A stretch of 42,030 nucleotides of DNA from positions 1-42,030 of the IMG/VR virus record IMGVR_UViG_3300028556_000018. The stretch is one strand, 5' to 3'. Origin of the DNA: a virus. Below, piece after piece: positions 14,787 through 22,303 of this stretch. The notes below the pieces were generated by a model. The model was not told the origin of the DNA. It did not search any database and was given only the letters and a program-made list of their open reading frames with translations. The position numbers and the translations under genes were made by a program. Position 1 is the first letter of the stretch; each line of letters starts with the position of its first letter.

Positions 14787-16030
14787 ACGCCGTTGACCAG
14801 GAAGTTAGCAGTCGCGAAGGTGGCGATCTGCGTCGTGCCTACGGTGAGGTTCGCCGTGTTCGTAGGGCTCGGGATGAAGTCGAGCGCGAACGTCGGGACA
14901 TCGACCAAGGAGCCCGGGAACATTTGCTGTAGAGCGGTGAAGACCGCCCCGCGCAAGGCCAGGGCGACGACGTTCTGCCCGAGTACGATGTTGGCCTGCG
15001 TGAGAGTCAGGCCGTTCGCGTCGTACGTGCCGATGGCGTAATTGACGATGGCCTGCTTGAGCGCGGCGATTTGGACCGACGTCAGGGCGACGGGGCTAGT
15101 CGTCGTCAGCGAGACATAAACCGGGAGTTGAGTTGCGCGATCGAACAAGACCGTGTGGGGGTTGCCGATCGAATCCGTCGCGGTGCCGGCCGTGACCCCG
15201 AAGGAGAAGATGCCCGAAGGCTTCACGTTCCAGATCGCCTGCGCCACGGCGTTGCTGAGCGCCATGCCGTTATCCCAAATGATGACGTGGAAGCTCTTGC
15301 CCGGCGTGCCGTCGGTCGCGGTGACCAGAGTCGTGTTCTCCGTGACGACCACGGAGTTTAGCCCGGGCTGGATGCCGGGGACCTTGAGCACTGCGGCGCG
15401 GATCGCGTCGACGTCGCCCGAGCCTTGGCCTAGTAGCTCCTGGGCGCGTCGAGCGCGCAGCGTGGCATCAGAGTCAGCGGCGTTACCCAAGGTCGCGGCG
15501 GCGGGGTTGGTGACGCTATTCCAGCCTGGCGTCGAGACCTGGATGGTAGTCAGCGAGCCCGCAGGGGCCGCGAAGGGGCCTGGGTTCAGGCTTCGAAAGA
15601 CGCCTTGATAGACGCCGGCCGTCGAGGAAACCACCGGGGCCGTCAAATACCAAAGCGACACGGGGGTCAGACCCGTGACCGAGATGAGGCTCCCCGTGTT
15701 GATCGTCGTCGAGGCGTTTAGGTTCAGGTTGCACGTAACGGTCGAGTAGGTCGCTGCCTGAGGGGCCGTCCCCGAGAGGGCACAAGCGTTGACAAGCAGA
15801 GCCCCGTCCGCCGCGTTGGGATTCAGGCTGTTGTAGACCGTCGCGCCCAATTGGTATGCCTCGGCGAGCTTCTCAGATAAGATGCCGATGATCTGCCCCA
15901 GGGGCTGACTAGGAGACAGGTCTAGGCCCGAGTTCACTTGAGCCAAGATCGCGGCGTTGATGTCGTTCACGATTTGCGTGAACGTGGGGGCGACGAAGCC
16001 CGACGGGGTAAGTCCGGCCAAGAGGGTCAT
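14783..16030 (-). CDS. Baseplate J-like protein (wedge)
   Basis: A 415-residue protein with the J-protein layout: N-terminal I-N-A-A-I-L-A-Q... and P-L-G-Q-I-I-G-I-L-S-E-K-L-A-E-A-Y helices, a beta-rich middle with P-A-G-S-L-T-T-I, then D-S-D-A-T-L-R-A-R-R-A-Q-E-L, the hallmark D-x-x-L-R-x-R segment, and a C-terminal wedge domain. It builds the baseplate arms that trigger sheath contraction. Overlaps at both ends (ATGA) show a tightly coupled operon. Confidence 0.85.
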   Translation of the reverse strand: MTLLAGLTPSGFVAPTFTQIVNDINAAILAQVNSGLDLSPSQPLGQIIGILSEKLAEAYQLGATVYNSLNPNAADGALLVNACALSGTAPQAATYSTVTCNLNLNASTTINTGSLISVTGLTPVSLWYLTAPVVSSTAGVYQGVFRSLNPGPFAAPAGSLTTIQVSTPGWNSVTNPAAATLGNAADSDATLRARRAQELLGQGSGDVDAIRAAVLKVPGIQPGLNSVVVTENTTLVTATDGTPGKSFHVIIWDNGMALSNAVAQAIWNVKPSGIFSFGVTAGTATDSIGNPHTVLFDRATQLPVYVSLTTTSPVALTSVQIAALKQAIVNYAIGTYDANGLTLTQANIVLGQNVVALALRGAVFTALQQMFPGSLVDVPTFALDFIPSPTNTANLTVGTTQIATFATANFLVNGV

Positions 16031-16422
16031 ACGGGGTTACCGCCTATGCCTTGGATGATGAAGGGGACGCCTACGCCCCCCGCGAGCAGGACGCCGCCTT
16101 TCGTGCGCACCACGAACGTACACGACGCCTTGCGAAGGTTAGAGTAGTATTGCAAATCGGCGGATACAATTCCTGTTACCTCCGGCACCGACTCGATTAC
16201 GGCGGTAAGAACTTGCCGCACGATTGCGAGGTTCGGGTTCTTGACAAGGACGTAGCGGAAGTAGGGTACCCCCAGGCGCGTGTCCGCGAACCACTCCCCC
16301 AAGAAGAACTTGAATAGGGCGTTCAGCTTCTGAGCCGCGATCGTAGGGATGTCCGTGACGACCTGGAGATTCCCAGACGCGAGGTTCAGATCCCCGTTCG
16401 ATTGGGTCAGCAGATCGGACAC
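16027..16422 (-). CDS. Baseplate wedge protein, gp25/W-like
   Basis: A 131-residue protein with G-N-L-Q-V-V, F-F-L-G-E-W-F-A-D-T-R-L-G-V-P-Y and V-L-V-K-N-P-N, the signature of small lysozyme-like-fold wedge proteins (T4 gp25/P2 W group and related DUFs). It starts at GTG 16422, 6 nt after a TAAAAT box with TTGCGG at -35, which makes it the probable leaderless first gene of the baseplate run. Confidence 0.75.
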   Translation of the reverse strand: MSDLLTQSNGDLNLASGNLQVVTDIPTIAAQKLNALFKFFLGEWFADTRLGVPYFRYVLVKNPNLAIVRQVLTAVIESVPEVTGIVSADLQYYSNLRKASCTFVVRTKGGVLLAGGVGVPFIIQGIGGNPV

Positions 16423-16428
16423 GCCCCT

Positions 16429-16457
16429 ATTTTAGGTGGGGCTAGACACTTCCGCAA
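16429..16457 (-). promoter_or_regulatory. Promoter for leaderless mRNA (baseplate W-J-DUF2612)
   Basis: TTGCGG (16457-16452), 17 bp, TAAAAT (16434-16429), AGGGGC, GTG 16422, all on the minus strand. It overlaps the end of gene 16432-16695. AGGGG could serve as a ribosome binding site only if the transcript started further upstream, as would happen by read-through. Confidence 0.65.
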
Positions 16458-16695
16458 GAATCGTCTCGAGCAGGTTCCGCAAAGAGTTCATGTCGTATCG
16501 GGTCAAGAGGCCGCCGAAGTTCGCGCCGGACTTGACCAGGCCGCAGAGCCCCGTCTTGCTGTTGATCGTGAGGCCCCAGCCTCGCCCGTCGCTCGCGTAG
16601 AACGAGCCGGGAAGCATGCTCGCGCCGCTCGCCGGAGAAGCGTTCTTGCCGCTAGAAGTTGCGAGGGCCGTGCCCGTAAAGTTTTCCGCCGCCAT
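16432..16695 (-). CDS. Hypothetical virion-region protein (87 aa)
   Basis: An 87-residue protein, rich in Ser, Gly and Ala in the first 40 residues and ending in a Leu-rich helix (M-N-S-L-R-N-L-L-E-T-I-L-A-E-V). ATG 16695 abuts the previous stop (TAAATG). No family recognised. Its place between the His-rich protein and the baseplate genes suggests a minor structural or assembly role. Confidence 0.6.
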   Translation of the reverse strand: MAAENFTGTALATSSGKNASPASGASMLPGSFYASDGRGWGLTINSKTGLCGLVKSGANFGGLLTRYDMNSLRNLLETILAEVSSPT

Positions 16696-16953
16696 TTAGA
16701 CCTTCGCCGATCCCGAGGCCATGCAGTCATGATGTTCTGCCATGGCCTTGTGTTCGTCTTGCATGTAACCGTGACCCGCGTCCTTGTGCATGCGAGCCGC
16801 GTCCTTGTGAGCGTCGGATGCGTTCTTATGCGAGTCGGGGGTGTTCGACAGCATCGCGGCCCGCGTCGCCTCCATCGCGCGCGCGGTGCCGCCCTTGAAG
16901 TCGTGCATGTGCGAATCGCCGCGAGTGTCCGGGCGAAAGATGGAGACCGGCAT
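16696..16953 (-). CDS. Histidine-rich small protein (85 aa)
   Basis: An 85-residue protein with nine His and one Cys: H-M-H near 15-17, then a run of short repeats D-A-H-K-D-A-A-R-M-H-K-D-A-G-H, and E-H-K-A-M-A-E-H-H-D-C. The H-K-D and A-H-K units recur about every 6-8 residues, so one helix face would be lined with His, a plausible site for zinc, nickel or copper. The ATG overlaps the stop of the upstream structural gene (TAATG). No family recognised; a metal-binding virion or assembly factor is a guess. Confidence 0.65.
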   Translation of the reverse strand: MPVSIFRPDTRGDSHMHDFKGGTARAMEATRAAMLSNTPDSHKNASDAHKDAARMHKDAGHGYMQDEHKAMAEHHDCMASGSAKV

Positions 16954-17381
16954 TACTGCACCGTCAGCGTTAGCGTGCTCGCGTTGAAGGTTGGCGTTTG
17001 CGTGCTGGCGACCGACTGGGGTGTCCCGACGGGACCGTACATCAAAAGGTTTCCGCTGGTGAGGGCGTCGAAAATGCCCCAGGCCACAACAGGGAGGGTC
17101 GAGTTGCCCGTCGCCGTGGCGAAGGTGACCGTGGTCTGGTTCTGGATGAACTTCGGAATGCCCGCCGGAGCAACCGAAAAGATCGTCGCAGCGGCGACCG
17201 TCGCGCGGGCGTAGGAGGTGTAATCCGTTTCGGTGCCGGTAACCGTCGCGCTCCCGTCCACGGGGCTCACGGCGAAGAGCGCGACGAAGACGTTCGTTGG
17301 GGCGGCGGGGAAGGCCGTACCCGACATCCAAGAAAGGACTTTGCCTTCGAGGTAGGCCGAAAGGCCGGAAAGAGCTGCCAT
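16953..17381 (-). CDS. Putative virion structural protein (142 aa)
   Basis: A 142-residue protein: L-S-A-Y-L-E-G-K-V-L-S-W, P-x-N-V-F-V-A-L-F-A-V-S-P-x-D, Y-T-S-Y-A-R-A-T-V, V-A-W-G-I-F-D and a G-N-L-L-M-Y-G-P strand. This N-V-x-V-A-L-F-x-x-x-P form is common among phage fibre or decoration proteins downstream of capsid genes. It has AAGGAG 5 nt before ATG 17381. Beta-rich and Ala/Thr-rich, it probably sits on the virion surface; the exact role is open. Confidence 0.6.
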   Translation of the reverse strand: MAALSGLSAYLEGKVLSWMSGTAFPAAPTNVFVALFAVSPVDGSATVTGTETDYTSYARATVAAATIFSVAPAGIPKFIQNQTTVTFATATGNSTLPVVAWGIFDALTSGNLLMYGPVGTPQSVASTQTPTFNASTLTLTVQ

Positions 17382-17390
17382 GATGACTCC

Positions 17391-18482
17391 TTAGCCTGCC
17401 GCGCCGTCGAGGTAGCACACCGACTTCGGGTAAGGCATTTTCACGCCACCGCAACGCATGTGGCAGGGGACCTTGAAGGCGTAGTTCAACATCTGCGGGG
17501 GGAATTGCTCGAACTCCTGGCTGATAATCAGTTGGAAGTTCGTCGGGGTGTTTTCCGCCATCATGATCCTGGGGCCTGCGGTGGCGTTGTCTTGCTTGAG
17601 GCCCGCGGTATCGAGCGACGGCCAGAGCACGATCTTCTTGAGCCAGGGGCTTTGCGTCTGGATGTATTGCAGGACCGAATCGGTCGTGAACGTCGAGCTG
17701 CGCGCCTGCGTGCCGAGCTTGCTGTAAATCGGCGTGGGGAGGTAGAGCTCGTTGGGCTTGTGCGCGCCTTGCGTGATATTGACGATCGCCTTCTGCATGG
17801 CGTTGACGTCCGCCAGGATGGCCGCAACCGGCGTAGAGTCGAGGGTCCAGTTTAGGCCCGTCTGCAACGTCGATCCGCTGACCGAGGAAAGGCCGGCGTA
17901 CAGCGTGCCGACAGGGACGGCCGCGTTCGTGATGTTGGGCTGGTTGGCGAACCCGTAGAAGCGGATCGGGTCTGAAGCGAAGCCAGTTCCAGAGCCCACA
18001 AATCCGACTCGGCTCTGAACGTCGCTGTACGAAGCAGCCGCGTCGCCGAGTACCGCGAGAGCTTCGATGCCTTGCTCGAAGGCCCGTCGGCAAGCCTCGG
18101 CCTTGCGAGTCTCGAGCGGGAGACCGGCCATCTGCGCTTCGCGGATATCTTGGTAGGTGTACTGGTACGAACCGAGGATCGAAGTGATCCGGGTTTCGAA
18201 CTCGACACCGCCGATCTCAACGTTCGGAGCGTCTTCGGCCGACATATCACCAAACTTCACCGTTCCGAAGCGATCGAACTGGCGCCAGGCTGCCGTAGCA
18301 GCCCCGGGGCCAGGCCGACCGTCGACCGAGAGAATCGTCCGGGCCAACAGATCGGTGTAGATGATATCGTACGTCTGTTCATAGATGTACGTCAGATCTC
18401 GCAGGAAGGTAGCCGTCGACGCGGCGTCCGTGCGGCACTGCGCTTGTGCGAGAATTTGGCGACAGATTGAATCGAGGCGCAT
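17391..18482 (-). CDS. Major capsid protein, DUF2184 family (HK97 fold)
   Basis: A 363-residue protein. F-L-R-D-L-T-Y-I-Y-E-Q, then L-L-A-R-T-I-L-S-V-D, F-G-D-M-S-A-E-D-A-P, Y-x-Y-T-Y-Q-D-I-R-E-A, G-L-P-L-E-T-R-K-A-E-A and G-I-E-A-L-A-V-L-G-D follow the DUF2184 capsid pattern. Typical length for the family. It lies directly after the cement protein and the DUF2213 protein, the usual order protease/scaffold, cement, capsid. GGAG lies 9 nt before the ATG. Confidence 0.85.
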   Translation of the reverse strand: MRLDSICRQILAQAQCRTDAASTATFLRDLTYIYEQTYDIIYTDLLARTILSVDGRPGPGAATAAWRQFDRFGTVKFGDMSAEDAPNVEIGGVEFETRITSILGSYQYTYQDIREAQMAGLPLETRKAEACRRAFEQGIEALAVLGDAAASYSDVQSRVGFVGSGTGFASDPIRFYGFANQPNITNAAVPVGTLYAGLSSVSGSTLQTGLNWTLDSTPVAAILADVNAMQKAIVNITQGAHKPNELYLPTPIYSKLGTQARSSTFTTDSVLQYIQTQSPWLKKIVLWPSLDTAGLKQDNATAGPRIMMAENTPTNFQLIISQEFEQFPPQMLNYAFKVPCHMRCGGVKMPYPKSVCYLDGAAG

Positions 18483-18483
18483 C

Positions 18484-19071
18484 TTAGAAGGCTCCAGTGA
18501 AGCCAGGGCTGCCGGGCATGTTGAGATCCAGAAGGATGATCGGGCCGCTGTTGGACAGGGTGTATCGGACCTGGACGTATTGGCCGATGTTGCTGACTTC
18601 GCTGCCGGCGACCTGGCTCAAGGCCGCATCGGTCACCGTGCCGCGAAGGGTCGCAACGGTGCTCGAGTGATTGATTTTCATCGCCTGCGAGAAGGCCACT
18701 TGCGTAGTGCCCGACCAAGCCGCGAAGATGCGCCCACGGCTCATGACCGGAACCATGTCGCCGATCTGGTAGGCTGCCCCGCCGACGCCGTAGCCCGTGA
18801 CGCCGATGGCGCCCGAACCTTGACGAGTCGTGCGAAGGACCGACCAACCCAAGATGCGCTTGTAGATGTGCGTGCCGGCGTCTTCCGCGGCGCTCGTCCC
18901 TTGGACCTGGCGCACCGAAAGATTGTCCGATGCAATCTCGACAGCGACGCCGGGCTGAATCACTTCGAACGCGGGGAAGGTCGTAATGACGTTGTAGGCA
19001 AGGTCGGCGTACTGGCCCACTTGGGCCGTCGCCTGAAACATGCCGTAGGATTGCTGACCGATAGAGGGCAT
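18484..19071 (-). CDS. Capsid cement/decoration protein
   Basis: A 195-residue beta-rich protein that starts M-P-S-I-G-Q-Q-S-Y-G-M and has A-D-L-A-Y-N-V-I, then P-G-V-A-V-E-I and G-D-M-V-P-V-M-S-R-G-R-I-F, as in gp24-like structural cement proteins of phages. These clamp capsomers after expansion. It lies between the DUF2213 gene and the capsid gene and starts 4 nt after the previous stop. Confidence 0.7.
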   Translation of the reverse strand: MPSIGQQSYGMFQATAQVGQYADLAYNVITTFPAFEVIQPGVAVEIASDNLSVRQVQGTSAAEDAGTHIYKRILGWSVLRTTRQGSGAIGVTGYGVGGAAYQIGDMVPVMSRGRIFAAWSGTTQVAFSQAMKINHSSTVATLRGTVTDAALSQVAGSEVSNIGQYVQVRYTLSNSGPIILLDLNMPGSPGFTGAF

Positions 19072-19074
19072 GGC

Positions 19075-20094
19075 TTATTTCCCGCCGAAGTGTGGAGTGG
19101 TGCCGTACGCTTTTCGGGCTGCTTCGGCCCCTCGCTTTTTCGCAGCCTCGAGCGGGTCGCCGCCGTCATCGCGTCCGCCTTGGGTCACGTCGACCTGGGC
19201 CAGCGCGGGGTGGGGCAAAGCCACCGTCACCGCGAAGGCGCCATGCAGGGCGTCGTCGCTGAGACCGTCGGCCCGGAACCCGGGGACGCGCTTCTCGAGA
19301 ATCGCGACGCGAATCACTCGAAGCGAAGCCTTTGCGTCAACCGTCACGCCGTCTTTGCGCGCCTGGTCGAGCAATTCAACGCGCTCGGTCACCGCGGCAT
19401 CCAGACGCTTGGGGTCGTTCGCGGTCGCGAGCTGCGTAGTGAGCACCGCGACTCGGCCGTCGGCCTCATCGGCGCGCTTCTGCGCGGCCTTCAGGTCGGC
19501 CTGCAATTGTGCCAATTGTTCGGGAGTCATCGGAAGAATTTTACTCGGGATTTCCAAAACCTCGTCCCCGAGTGAATCCAACCGCAGCGAGCAGCGCGAT
19601 CCGCCGCGTGCTTCCCCCTTCGGCAACAGGGCAACGTGATTACCACGGATGTTCGTTTGCACCCCGTCGTACCGCTCGCCTTCGGGGGTTACCCCGGGCG
19701 TCGCGTCGTAATCGATGTCATATCCGCAAGAGAGCTCGACGAGCTCCTTGTTTTCGACGCGGGTAATCGTCGCGGCGTCGCGCACCGTGATCGGGGCAAC
19801 CATGAACGCATCCTTGCGCTTGGCTTCTCCCGTCTCTCCTACCGCAACAGCCTTCCAATTATCCGCGTTGACGCCGTTCGGGGGGTGCCCCACGGTGACC
19901 GCGACATCGGAAAAACCCGCCAAGGCCTTCGTATCGAAAACGCTGGAATCGGGGCGATACTCTCGCCTCTCGGTACCGTCAGCGTTTCGGTAGGTGAAGA
20001 TCCCTGTGCGAGTTAGGGCGCCTTCGACACGGAGCGCACCGCCGGGCGTGCGCTCCAAAGCGTCAATTGTAAAAACGTCGTATCGTCTGGCCAC
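19075..20094 (-). CDS. DUF2213 prohead protease/scaffold protein
   Basis: A 339-residue protein. Residues 1-155 match DUF2213: A-R-R-Y-D, T-P-x-G-x-L-R-V-E-G, Y-R-P-x-x-S-V-F-D, G-H-P-P, E-L-S-C-G-Y and H-V-A-L-L-P-K-G-E-A-R, the form of phage prohead proteases with H and S candidates. Residues 170-235 are a charged coiled coil that fits a built-in scaffold. It starts at GTG 20094, 5 nt after a TAAAAT box without a ribosome binding site. It leads the capsid run. Confidence 0.8.
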   Translation of the reverse strand: MARRYDVFTIDALERTPGGALRVEGALTRTGIFTYRNADGTERREYRPDSSVFDTKALAGFSDVAVTVGHPPNGVNADNWKAVAVGETGEAKRKDAFMVAPITVRDAATITRVENKELVELSCGYDIDYDATPGVTPEGERYDGVQTNIRGNHVALLPKGEARGGSRCSLRLDSLGDEVLEIPSKILPMTPEQLAQLQADLKAAQKRADEADGRVAVLTTQLATANDPKRLDAAVTERVELLDQARKDGVTVDAKASLRVIRVAILEKRVPGFRADGLSDDALHGAFAVTVALPHPALAQVDVTQGGRDDGGDPLEAAKKRGAEAARKAYGTTPHFGGK

Positions 20095-20099
20095 TCACC

Positions 20100-20105
20100 A
20101 TTTTA
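20100..20105 (-). promoter_or_regulatory. -10 box for leaderless capsid operon start
   Basis: TAAAAT (20105-20100) then GGTGA and GTG 20094. A -35 is less clear: TTGTTC lies 15 bp upstream and TTCTTG 18 bp upstream. There is no Shine-Dalgarno site. Confidence 0.5.
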
Positions 20106-20180
20106 GGGGACCCACCAGACGAACAAGAACGCCCAGCAAAGCATTTCTATGAACGTCCAGAGCACGTTGATATCATGCAT
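20103..20180 (-). CDS. Tiny hydrophobic membrane peptide (25 aa)
   Basis: A 25-residue open frame from ATG 20180, overlapping the end of the preceding gene by 8 nt. After a short polar start it is almost entirely hydrophobic and aromatic (four Trp, three Phe) and ends W-W-V-P, so it would span the membrane once. No ribosome binding site; expression would rely on coupling to the upstream gene. It resembles no known family, and its stop overlaps the -10 box for the capsid run. It could be chance, but the composition is striking. Confidence 0.35.
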   Translation of the reverse strand: MHDINVLWTFIEMLCWAFLFVWWVP

Positions 20181-20346
20181 GGCGCTTTGGAGGGGGCGAG
20201 ACGGCGGGGTCTACAGTGAACACGCCCTTCGCATCGTAAACCGAGAAGGTCCGGCCGGTCTCGTTCGCCAGGCGCTTCGCCTCCCCTACGGCATCGGCGT
20301 ACTCCCGTTCGATCAACCCGCCCAGCGCGACTACGATGTAGGCCAT
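20173..20346 (-). CDS. Small hypothetical protein (57 aa)
   Basis: A 57-residue protein from ATG 20346 with AAGGAG 8 nt upstream; the ATG overlaps the stop of the methyltransferase gene. It begins with a hydrophobic strand (M-A-Y-I-V-V-A-L-G-G-L) followed by an amphipathic helix (E-A-K-R-L-A-N-E-T-G-R) and a strand (T-F-S-V-Y-D). The beta-alpha-beta outline is like small phage proteins of unknown role that sit beside modification genes. Confidence 0.6.
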   Translation of the reverse strand: MAYIVVALGGLIEREYADAVGEAKRLANETGRTFSVYDAKGVFTVDPAVSPPPKRHA

Positions 20347-21074
20347 TACACGAGCTCCTTCATGGTGCAAAGTTTCAAGGCGTCTGCATCCGTCCGGGCC
20401 GTATAGGTAGCCGGGGGGGACGTCAATCGGGCACTGGCCTTGTCGACCCAGTTAGGGTCGAAGTCCAGGCCGACGTAGTTTCGGCTCAGGGATATAGCAG
20501 CCTCGCCAATGGCCGCCGACCCGCAGAAGGGATCGAAGATAGTCTCGCCTGGGTCGCTAAATAGAGCCGTTAGCTTCGAGCAAAGGGCCACGGGCTTCTC
20601 GTTCGGGTGCCGGTCCTTCTTACCCCGCGTGCCGTTGCATTGCCAAATGCCGTAAGAGCCTCGTCCGTTCCAGCGCTTCTTCGGCGCCTGGGGGTGGAAT
20701 AGCGCGATGAACTCGTAGGACGTCGCCGGGCGATCGGCCGTGAGCTGCCCCATCGAATTGGGCTTGTACCACACGCACCCCCGCACGTACTCCGGGACGA
20801 CATAGCTAATACGGCCGAGATCTTCGAGGCAGCAGAACACGACGACCCAACGTTTCGTTATACGTAACAGGTCGGTAATAAAGGCGAAATCACCGATTGG
20901 ATCGAACTCGAGTTCGTACTTCGGGACGGACTTCTTACCGACGAGCGAACCCGAGCAAAGATTTTCATGCACGTGCTTCGAATAGGGCGGGTCGGTAATA
21001 GTCACATCCACGCACTTATCGGGAAGCGTTTTCAAATAGGCGAACGTGTCAGGTACGAACTGAACGGCGTGCAT
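20346..21074 (-). CDS. DNA methyltransferase (DPPY, N4/N6 type)
   Basis: A 242-residue protein from ATG 21074. Motif IV T-D-P-P-Y is at 27-31, near the N-terminus, and the SAM-binding I-F-D-P-F-C-G-S lies near the C-terminus, the beta-class order. H-P-N-E-K-P-V-A-L precedes it as usual. It methylates adenine N6 or cytosine N4 in DNA, probably to protect phage DNA from host restriction. An ATG at 21113 is in frame but lies inside the promoter region; 21074 sits 6 nt after TATAAG with TGGACA 17 bp further up. No restriction endonuclease partner is visible. Confidence 0.85.
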   Translation of the reverse strand: MHAVQFVPDTFAYLKTLPDKCVDVTITDPPYSKHVHENLCSGSLVGKKSVPKYELEFDPIGDFAFITDLLRITKRWVVVFCCLEDLGRISYVVPEYVRGCVWYKPNSMGQLTADRPATSYEFIALFHPQAPKKRWNGRGSYGIWQCNGTRGKKDRHPNEKPVALCSKLTALFSDPGETIFDPFCGSAAIGEAAISLSRNYVGLDFDPNWVDKASARLTSPPATYTARTDADALKLCTMKELV

Positions 21075-21076
21075 TC

Positions 21077-21109
21077 TTGACTTATACGGCCTAGACCCTA
21101 AAATGTCCA
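21077..21109. promoter_or_regulatory. Divergent overlapping leaderless promoters (methyltransferase / connector run)
   Basis: Plus: TTGACT (21077-21082), 16 bp, TAAAAT (21099-21104), 7 nt, ATG 21112. Minus: TGGACA (21109-21104), 17 bp, TATAAG (21086-21081), 6 nt, ATG 21074. The two promoters occupy the same 33 bp on opposite strands, so they should compete for polymerase. Neither has a Shine-Dalgarno site. Confidence 0.75.
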
Positions 21110-21111
21110 GC

Positions 21112-21327
21112 ATGAGAACGCTCGTTGAACGACTCGAGATTGCGGCACACCGGAACGTTCAACAGGCGCTAAGGGACTTGCGCCGCGCGCGCGAGGTTAG
21201 GCTCCTGATCAAGGAGGTCATCGCGCTCGGAGACGAACCCCAACAGCTTCACCTGATCGGCATCTTGCAGCGCGAGCGCCCCGAGATCGTTCCCCCGCTC
21301 GTCGACCTTCCGCCCACCGTCCAGTAA
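21112..21327 (+). CDS. Small hypothetical protein (71 aa), leaderless
   Basis: A 71-residue, Arg/Leu-rich helical protein (M-R-T-L-V-E-R-L-E-I-A-A...R-D-L-R-R-A-R-E-V). The ATG at 21103 is in frame but overlaps the -10 box, so ATG 21112 is preferred. It opens the plus-strand run of head-tail connector genes and abuts the next gene (TAAATG). No family recognised; it could be a small assembly or regulatory protein. Confidence 0.55.
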   Translation: MRTLVERLEIAAHRNVQQALRDLRRAREVRLLIKEVIALGDEPQQLHLIGILQRERPEIVPPLVDLPPTVQ

Positions 21328-21687
21328 ATGCCCGCCCTGAACTTCACCGGATCCAGCACGGCGACGTCTACCTCGTCGCTGACGGCCTTCTATTATCCGC
21401 TGCTCGGTCAGTTCTTGGGCCAGTTTCCAGAGTTCGTCGGCGTCGGATCGGGGCAGCTAATCGCCGCGCTGAACGCCGCCGCGCTCGAGATAGACACTGT
21501 CATCTGGGGCCCTACGGCCCAGGAAGGCTTGTTCTTCTTGACCGCGCACCGTCTCGCGGCATCGCCCTTCGGGCAGAACGCCAAGATGATCACGTCCCCG
21601 CTCGCGCGCGGGTACATGCGCACGACCTACGGCCAGACCTACAAGGAGCTCCAGATCCAGGCGAGCTCGGGTTACCGGGTATGCTGA
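21328..21687 (+). CDS. Head-tail connector, DUF4054-like
   Basis: A 119-residue protein with F-L-G-Q-F-P-E-F-V-G-V-G-S-G-Q-L-I-A-A-L-N-A-A-A-L-E-I-D and then G-L-F-F-L-T-A-H-R-L-A. F-P-E-F followed by an E-I-D or similar helix and an L-x-A-H-x-L-A helix is the DUF4054 pattern of phage head completion proteins. ATG 21328 directly follows the previous stop; it overlaps the next gene by 7 nt. Confidence 0.75.
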   Translation: MPALNFTGSSTATSTSSLTAFYYPLLGQFLGQFPEFVGVGSGQLIAALNAAALEIDTVIWGPTAQEGLFFLTAHRLAASPFGQNAKMITSPLARGYMRTTYGQTYKELQIQASSGYRVC

Positions 21688-22130
21688 AAGACACCGACCA
21701 CGGCTTTGCCTCGCTCTTGAAGGCGCTCGACGGTCGCAAGATTCCGAACCTCGAAGTGGGGGTCTTCGGTGCCGCCGCGGAGGCCCCGCACGGCTCGGGG
21801 CGAGCGACGGTCGGCGACGTGTGCGCTTGGATGGAGCACGGCACCCCGACCGTGCCCGAGCGCCCTTTCATCTCGGGCTGGATGGATCGCCATGAGGCCG
21901 ACATGGCCGAGGTCTTGAAGGGAGGTCTCATCAAAGCGATTCGAACCGTGATGCCCCTGACCGACGCGCTTCGCTCGGCCGGTAGGTTCGCGGTCGCGGG
22001 GATCAAGGAGGAGATGATCGACACGCCCCCGCCTCTTTCGATCACGACCTTTCAGAAGAAGGGCCACGACCAGACGCTTGTCGAGACCGGACAACTACGA
22101 GACGCCCTAGCCTACAGGTTGACGCCGTGA
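21681..22130 (+). CDS. Tail completion/gp10-like minor tail protein
   Basis: A 149-residue protein with L-E-V-G-V-F-G, T-V-G-D-V-C-A-W-M-E-H-G-T-P-T-V-P-E-R-P-F-I, and T-L-V-E-T-G-Q-L-R-D-A-L-A-Y near the end. The E-H/Y-G-T...I/V-P-E-R-P-F segment and the closing L-x-x-T-G-x-L pattern define the HK97 gp10-like and Mu-like head-tail joining proteins. Order after DUF4054 is as expected. It overlaps the following GTG start (GTGA). Confidence 0.8.
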   Translation: MLKDTDHGFASLLKALDGRKIPNLEVGVFGAAAEAPHGSGRATVGDVCAWMEHGTPTVPERPFISGWMDRHEADMAEVLKGGLIKAIRTVMPLTDALRSAGRFAVAGIKEEMIDTPPPLSITTFQKKGHDQTLVETGQLRDALAYRLTP

Positions 22131-22303
22131 CCCCCGAGCGCCAGCTAGAGCACTTCAAGATGATTGCCTCGAACAAGACCTACCGGGCGCACTTCTCTTG
22201 GGGGCACACCGCGCTTCGCCGCGTCCTACTGCCCGACTTCGACCTTCGATTTTGCATTCGCTGCCTCCAGACGCACACGGGGCTGAAGTGTGATCACAAG
22301 TGA
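22127..22303 (+). CDS. Small zinc-binding-like protein (58 aa)
   Basis: A 58-residue protein from GTG 22127, which overlaps the previous stop; its own stop overlaps the next GTG in the same way. The C-terminus has C-I-R-C...T-H-T-G-L-K-C-D-H-K, a Cys/His set that could hold one zinc. The N-terminal half is a basic helix. The double overlap is strong support for a real gene. Function unknown. Confidence 0.6.
   Translation: MTPERQLEHFKMIASNKTYRAHFSWGHTALRRVLLPDFDLRFCIRCLQTHTGLKCDHK

Noticed and set aside
16954-18093. Long minus-strand open frame extending the His-rich protein upstream
   Set aside because: It runs across the capsid and structural genes in another frame and has an Arg/Pro-rich shadow composition; only the last 85 codons, with their own ATG overlapping the previous stop, look real.
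20346-21074. Restriction-modification system
   Set aside because: Only the methyltransferase is present; neighbours are structural or tiny genes with no endonuclease motifs.
21103-21105. Upstream ATG for the 71-residue protein
   Set aside because: It overlaps the -10 box, so it would not be in the transcript; ATG 21112 fits the leaderless spacing.
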